A stretch of 64,000 nucleotides of DNA, from positions 141,016 to 205,015 of IMG/VR virus record IMGVR_UViG_3300036715_000626; one strand, 5' to 3'. Below are positions 59,716 to 64,000 of this stretch, one piece after another. The translations under genes and the position numbers were made by a program. The stretch's first letter is position 1. Every line of letters begins with the position of its first letter. The stretch comes from a virus. The notes beneath the pieces were generated by a model that was not told the origin of the DNA, made no database searches, and worked only from the letters and a program-made list of their open reading frames with translations.

Positions 59716-61228
59716 TAGTACGCACCATTTTAGGATAATCCATAAGAATATATGTTTTTGCTTTAGGCTTAATAATCTTCGTTCGATCATGATGCATTTT
59801 AACTTGTTTAGGTATATCCTTAGAATAAAGATAACCATAGTATACTTCACGACCATCATCAAGTTTTCTTAACCTTCCAACATTTTGCAAGTTAGCTTGG
59901 ATACTACTTATTAAAACTGTTTGTAATACAGCAATAAGATTAGGTATATCAAGAGCCGTACCAGCACTTAGAGTAGTACTAAAACAGATATCACTTTCTA
60001 ATACGTTTACTAACGGGTCATCTTCCACATATCTTCGTACGTCAAATTGTTTATACTTACGATTAAAATGATTTGCTAGGACAGTACACATACGTATAGA
60101 CGCTGCGAAAATCAGAATCCGATCGCCCGGTTTCCTACGACTAATATATAAGTCCGCTATATAGTAATCGATCATGTTAATATACTCTCGCAAGAATACA
60201 CTATTGCGCATAAGCGTTTGTTCGAATAAGATATGGTTATAACCCTTAACCCCCATGAACCTAATTCCGCGTAACGATTCAATCTTATAGTTAATAGCAA
60301 TAACGTTAGCATATTTATCATACTCTACGATATTACTTATACGATTTGTAGCAGGAAATAGATTCATATACATTTTATTCACATCTGGTTGATTACTAAG
60401 TAACGTTGCAGATGAACCTATAAGGTATAATGGGTTAAGATATAAAATACATTTGAAGATACTATAAAATTCTTCATGAGTCTCATCATTATAGATAATG
60501 CCTATACCAAGAGTTTCAAGTATCTTATCGGGAGTTATCGGAAAAGTATAGCTATGACATTCCTCAAAATCGGTAATAAGATTCATCATGGTTCTACTAC
60601 TAAAAATAACAAACTTATACGAAGTATTTTTATCTTCAATAAGATGTAATAAACTTTCTTCACCCTGTACGATATAAATATCGTTATCAGTTACATCAGT
60701 ATACTTCTTAAGATCGATTATCCATTTCTCGATATACTTAGGTCTTAATAATAGACCTGTTCGCATATTGAGTTTAGCAACGGCAGCCATCGCTATGACC
60801 GATTTACCGCGACCTGTCTGTAGGTCAATAAGTGTTATTTTAGTGGCGTTTTCAGCTACTAATGCGTTTATATAAATATGTTGATAATCTCTAATAGTAA
60901 AAGACGAGTTAACTTTAATGTTAATGGGTTTAATATTAAAATTCTTACGATATTCCACATGTATCATATCTCTAGTGACATAATGGCTACCAAGTAACAG
61001 CATGAAATCTTTTAAATTCATTATACTGAATCTATACGTATTGGTATGTGGTAAATGTGACATGAATATCTTATCACGCTGTCGTATATTTCGTTTAAGT
61101 ATTTTATCATATACAAAATCATAAGTAGACAATTCGTTTATCATAATGTTTAAAACACTATTCAGTTTTTCATCAAGCAGCTTAACGGTGAATGATGTGT
61201 TAAATATTACTATTTCTAAGCGTTTCAT
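59711..61228 (-). CDS. SF2 DNA/RNA helicase (UvsW-like)
   Basis: The 505-residue product has the superfamily 2 motifs in order. These are motif I LQTGRGKS (residues 136-143), motif II YNDETHEE (a DEAH-like box, near 245), and motif III GSSAT (near 281). Motif V is STTLSAGTALDIPNL and motif VI is NLQNVGRLRK, with the arginine finger. The N-terminal 110 residues are a separate domain as in T4 UvsW. It could reverse stalled forks or remodel R-loops during replication and recombination. phiKZ-like phages carry similar helicases. Confidence 0.8.
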   Translation of the reverse strand: MKRLEIVIFNTSFTVKLLDEKLNSVLNIMINELSTYDFVYDKILKRNIRQRDKIFMSHLPHTNTYRFSIMNLKDFMLLLGSHYVTRDMIHVEYRKNFNIKPINIKVNSSFTIRDYQHIYINALVAENATKITLIDLQTGRGKSVIAMAAVAKLNMRTGLLLRPKYIEKWIIDLKKYTDVTDNDIYIVQGEESLLHLIEDKNTSYKFVIFSSRTMMNLITDFEECHSYTFPITPDKILETLGIGIIYNDETHEEFYSIFKCILYLNPLYLIGSSATLLSNQPDVNKMYMNLFPATNRISNIVEYDKYANVIAINYKIESLRGIRFMGVKGYNHILFEQTLMRNSVFLREYINMIDYYIADLYISRRKPGDRILIFAASIRMCTVLANHFNRKYKQFDVRRYVEDDPLVNVLESDICFSTTLSAGTALDIPNLIAVLQTVLISSIQANLQNVGRLRKLDDGREVYYGYLYSKDIPKQVKMHHDRTKIIKPKAKTYILMDYPKMVRTK

Positions 61229-61251
61229 AATTGCCTCCTTTAAAAAATAAG

Positions 61252-61273
61252 TAAGCGGGGAAATTCCCGCTTA
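61252..61273 (-). terminator. Intrinsic terminator
   Basis: An 8-bp GC-rich stem (TAAGCGGG) with a 6-nt loop is followed on the minus strand by CTTACTTATTTTTTAAAGG. It overlaps the stop of the gene at 61271. Confidence 0.7.
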
Positions 61274-61636
61274 TGGTGTTAGTAGCATCTGTATTAATGC
61301 TACTAATAATAGTGTATTACACACAGCTATAGTATACATAAGTGTGTATACCACTATCAAATAAACATCGAGTGTTTTGTAGGGTTTCCAGAACAATGCA
61401 GTTAAAAACAATATCATAAGTGCTATTCCGAATATAACTAAATACATGGATATATCCGTGTACTGGTTAAAAACATAACCAAGGTAATGCATACAGTACC
61501 ATACAATACCCCAATTAAAACTATTTATTATTACCATCCCGATATTGTAAAAAGTTACATATTGGATTAGTCTAACTAATTTCCAATTAGTACCTAACGA
61601 CATGACATCAAGATGCAAAAGTCTATTTATAAACAA
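61271..61636 (-). CDS. Integral membrane protein
   Basis: The 121-residue product has three or four hydrophobic segments (near residues 25-43, 62-82 and 92-118) with a positively charged start. It has no signal peptide. Family is unknown. It lies 10 nt after the RNA polymerase subunit's stop, in one transcription unit with it, so it may be expressed at the same stage. Confidence 0.65.
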   Translation of the reverse strand: MFINRLLHLDVMSLGTNWKLVRLIQYVTFYNIGMVIINSFNWGIVWYCMHYLGYVFNQYTDISMYLVIFGIALMILFLTALFWKPYKTLDVYLIVVYTLMYTIAVCNTLLLVALIQMLLTP

Positions 61637-61646
61637 GATAAACTCC

Positions 61647-63659
61647 TTAGTTTACAATTGATCCGTAGTAGTCCAAGATAGTCTTATTAGGAGATAACAG
61701 AACATCCAGTGGGTGGTCGCAAGCATTGCGTCCATTAAACGTACCTGGTGAAAGTATGGTATGTATAACACGTTCCCATGCATATGAACCACCAGCACTT
61801 CTATTAGGTAGGATACCTTCGATTTTCATCAACTGTGTGTCATCACTGTTTCTACCGAGATCGTAATTCTTGTCTTTAATAGACATGATACTAAATGCAT
61901 ATACAATAACTTCTAACAAAGCAATGTTAACATTTAGTTTGGTATTAACCGTATCGAACAATGATTGTAGTAATGACTCTTGTGTTTCAGAACTACGCAC
62001 ACCTTTAACAATTTCCATATGTTTAAACATAGAAGTAACATCCTTAGAAAGTGCCAAGAAGTTAAATTCTACTTGCGGTAGAACAATAAACGGAATAGTG
62101 GATTTCCATCCTGAAAGATCCATTACGTATCTATCCATATCGTCCAGTACATACCCAGTATTGATAATGTATTTTAGGAATTCATACGTAAATGATCCGT
62201 ACTTACTTCCTTCCTTAACAACGATTGGATAATACTTATCTTTACCATTATCATTTACTACCAGTATAAACGAATCGATACGTGTCACCCGTGAGATGTT
62301 CAGTGTATAGACATCAACGGTTTTGTTCAAGTCTTTAATACCGAATGCCGCAAACTGTGTAACGATCATCCGGTAAGAGATATTCTTCTTACCGATAATT
62401 CCTGGTTTGAAACCATAACCATTCTTGCTCTTAACATTGAAGAACATCTCAGCATTCTTATCCAAAACAATATCACCGGTAGTTGCGTTCGAGGTAATAT
62501 GTTTAGTAGATAGGATATTCTGAGAAATTTGTTGTGTTAATGTAGTACTACAGATATGTCCAATACTAGTATGTTTATGAATACCATATGATAGTTCTCC
62601 AAAACATGCTGTACATATTTGTCGTTTATCGGGTAGTTTACATTTAGTAGCAATACGCAACTTAATGGTGTTACCTTCTAAGTATTTATGCTTCTTAGTG
62701 ATAACCTCTTCACGCCCAGTATCTTCATTAAGGAATCGTTTACCAATAAGATTATCGATATCGGATTTACCAGTAATCTCAGGACCTCGTACATACCAAT
62801 GTAAGTAATCTTTGTTACCACAGTCACCGTCAACTAGATTTTCTACCATCATAGTAACCAATTGTAACTCACGCGCTGAATACTCACTCGTTTGAATAGC
62901 TTTATTCGATAAGAACAACGCTTTAGCGCCTGAACGTGATTCAACAGCTAAGTCATACAGATCCGACATACCTAACGTAAATGACGACGCGATAGGGTAT
63001 TTAAAGATACTACTATCAATCTCAGTAACATAACCACGAGACGCAAGCATTTGATTAACTTGGTTCTTATTGAAAGTTCCTGAGATATAACCACGAGCTA
63101 TGATGTTATTTCGTAACTCTGGTTTAGTGTAAATAATTCGTTCTAGTATTTCATAAGTCTTATTAACGGTTTCAAGAGTCTTTTCAGTATAGACATCTTT
63201 CATAGCCGATATTAACTCTGGATCGAACTGGATATCCAAAAAGTCTTTAATATTAATAGACACCGCATAGTGAATATTATCATACGTAACTTCATTATAG
63301 ATATCGTTAAAGATATTATACATACGTTCATACACTACTGGTAAGAACTCTCTGTTATCAAGAGGTTTGATATACGCCACAACAATAGCTTCCAGTATAA
63401 CTTCAAAAGCTTTGTTAATTGTTTTAGCGGTATAAATACCATTTGTGTAGAAGTTAGTAATACTGAACTCAGACCGGATAGCTAATTCTGGTACAAGTTC
63501 CAATACACCAAACACATAACGGTTAACTATGATCTCACGCGATGTAAGATTAAGTACTACGTTATCTTCAAAAAGAACGGAATGGTTTTGTTTTAACCCA
63601 CTCATAAGTTCTTTAGGTTTAAATTTCATAAACTCTCTTACAGGTACTACTTTAGACAT
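61647..63659 (-). CDS. RNA polymerase beta-prime-type subunit (C-terminal part)
   Basis: The 670-residue product matches the C-terminal half of bacterial beta-prime, as in the split multisubunit RNA polymerases of phiKZ-like phages. A SARELQLVTMMVENLVDGDCG block resembles the SGYLTRRLVDVAQDVVVxxxDCG region, followed by the second zinc-site cysteines (C280, C340, C349, C352). The GHICSTTLTQQISQNILSTKH segment resembles the GxxAAQSIGEPxTQLTxxTFH block. It lacks the NADFDGD active-site loop, which should be encoded by another subunit. Whether it is the virion or the non-virion polymerase cannot be told here. Confidence 0.85.
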   Translation of the reverse strand: MSKVVPVREFMKFKPKELMSGLKQNHSVLFEDNVVLNLTSREIIVNRYVFGVLELVPELAIRSEFSITNFYTNGIYTAKTINKAFEVILEAIVVAYIKPLDNREFLPVVYERMYNIFNDIYNEVTYDNIHYAVSINIKDFLDIQFDPELISAMKDVYTEKTLETVNKTYEILERIIYTKPELRNNIIARGYISGTFNKNQVNQMLASRGYVTEIDSSIFKYPIASSFTLGMSDLYDLAVESRSGAKALFLSNKAIQTSEYSARELQLVTMMVENLVDGDCGNKDYLHWYVRGPEITGKSDIDNLIGKRFLNEDTGREEVITKKHKYLEGNTIKLRIATKCKLPDKRQICTACFGELSYGIHKHTSIGHICSTTLTQQISQNILSTKHITSNATTGDIVLDKNAEMFFNVKSKNGYGFKPGIIGKKNISYRMIVTQFAAFGIKDLNKTVDVYTLNISRVTRIDSFILVVNDNGKDKYYPIVVKEGSKYGSFTYEFLKYIINTGYVLDDMDRYVMDLSGWKSTIPFIVLPQVEFNFLALSKDVTSMFKHMEIVKGVRSSETQESLLQSLFDTVNTKLNVNIALLEVIVYAFSIMSIKDKNYDLGRNSDDTQLMKIEGILPNRSAGGSYAWERVIHTILSPGTFNGRNACDHPLDVLLSPNKTILDYYGSIVN

Positions 63660-63728
63660 ATTACTCCCTCTCGGTTAATCACTACAACTTACTTAGATAA
63701 AAATTTTATCTAAGAGTATTCTACATAA

Positions 63729-63742
63729 ATAATATATGGTTA
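63729..63742 (-). promoter_or_regulatory. Putative phage promoter, TTAACCATATATTAT
   Basis: The minus strand reads TTAACCATATATTATTTA, 70 nt upstream of the polymerase subunit start and directly after a terminator. Confidence 0.55.
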
Positions 63743-63764
63743 AATGCTGGTGAAAAAAAAATAT

Positions 63765-63792
63765 GTAGACTAGCGGTTACCCGCTAGTCTAC
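63765..63792 (-). terminator. Intrinsic terminator
   Basis: A 12-bp perfect stem (GTAGACTAGCGG) with a TTAC loop is followed on the minus strand by a T9 run (ATATTTTTTTTTCACC). It overlaps the stop of the gene at 63792. Confidence 0.85.
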
Positions 63793-63989
63793 TATAACGC
63801 GTTGATAATAGCAGCAAAATCTTTGTAGCATTTACTGTTAACTATGATCTCGAAAACAATTCGACGCATTTCGATTGCTTTTTCCAGTTGTGTTTCTGAG
63901 TCTGTGTTCCATATATTATGGTACATAAGCCGGATGGATTTAGCTTGCGCTAAACCACTAAACTCTTTAAAAATCGCATGTTTACACAT
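63792..63989 (-). CDS. Small hypothetical protein, possibly cut by the window edge
   Basis: The product has 65 residues from the ATG at 63989, but there is no ribosome binding site before that ATG. The frame stays open to the window edge, so the gene may begin beyond 64000. It is helical, with no motif recognised. It ends at the strong terminator at 63765. Confidence 0.5.
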   Translation of the reverse strand: MCKHAIFKEFSGLAQAKSIRLMYHNIWNTDSETQLEKAIEMRRIVFEIIVNSKCYKDFAAIINAL

Positions 63990-64000
63990 ACCATGATCAA

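Noticed and set aside
59626-59862. N-terminal extension of the gene at 59122 to 246 residues
   Set aside because: It would read through the T8 terminator at 59688 and overlap the helicase end; a strong GGAGG ribosome binding site supports the start at 59625.
1-64000. tRNA genes, insertion sequences, tubulin (PhuZ) and nuclear-shell genes expected in some jumbo phages
   Set aside because: None was recognised by reading the sequence; without a tRNA or profile search a divergent copy could still be missed.

Overview
This window is part of a large AT-rich tailed-phage genome. A divergent phiKZ-type major capsid protein (1487-3643), a split RNA polymerase beta-prime subunit (61647-63659), an odd DnaB-type helicase and an SF2 helicase place it near the phiKZ-like jumbo phages. 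These families are recognised from motifs only, since no database search was possible. Exported proteins and an outer-membrane-barrel-like protein imply a Gram-negative host. A Campylobacterota host is a weak inference from the style of a few genes. I saw no tRNA, CRISPR array, insertion sequence, tubulin or nuclear-shell protein.

Genes are tightly packed, with frequent 1-4 nt start/stop overlaps, and lie mostly on the minus strand. Short plus-strand islands lie at 4384-6078, 7337-7858, 24593-26905, 27605-28093 and 37523-38772. Units are separated by strong intrinsic terminators: a 12-15 bp stem followed by a T-run on the minus strand. A repeated element reading AACCATATATTATTT on the minus strand lies 25-75 nt upstream of many minus-strand genes and is probably a phage promoter.

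Layout: capsid and helicase (1-6078); small genes and a lysis set of M15 peptidase, permuted NlpC/P60-like enzyme and GH108 muramidase (6124-8911); three tailspike or tail-fibre genes sharing modules (9134-18385); nucleotide metabolism with dCMP deaminase, a ThyX-like protein and class II ribonucleotide reductase, plus small unknowns (18802-28093); an exported nuclease, a HEPN-like protein, topoisomerase I, a DHH phosphoesterase, thymidylate kinase and an AAA ATPase (28123-37421); a virion block holding a 22-residue-repeat protein, a 60-residue-repeat protein and three tandem kelch-like paralogues (39344-54609); and a terminator-bounded cassette (54665-58720) with a sensor histidine kinase, a stand-alone receiver, a membrane-anchored coiled-coil protein, a secreted protein and an outer membrane protein. 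A helicase, membrane proteins and the RNA polymerase subunit close the window.

The most unusual content is the apparent phage-encoded two-component signalling and envelope cassette. Its kinase carries a cysteine cluster inside the dimerisation domain. Also notable are the near-perfect 22-residue repeat protein with a possible 11-repeat super-period, a tail-fibre gene with an in-frame stop 53 codons before its apparent natural end, and a gene broken by a 23-bp tandem duplication.
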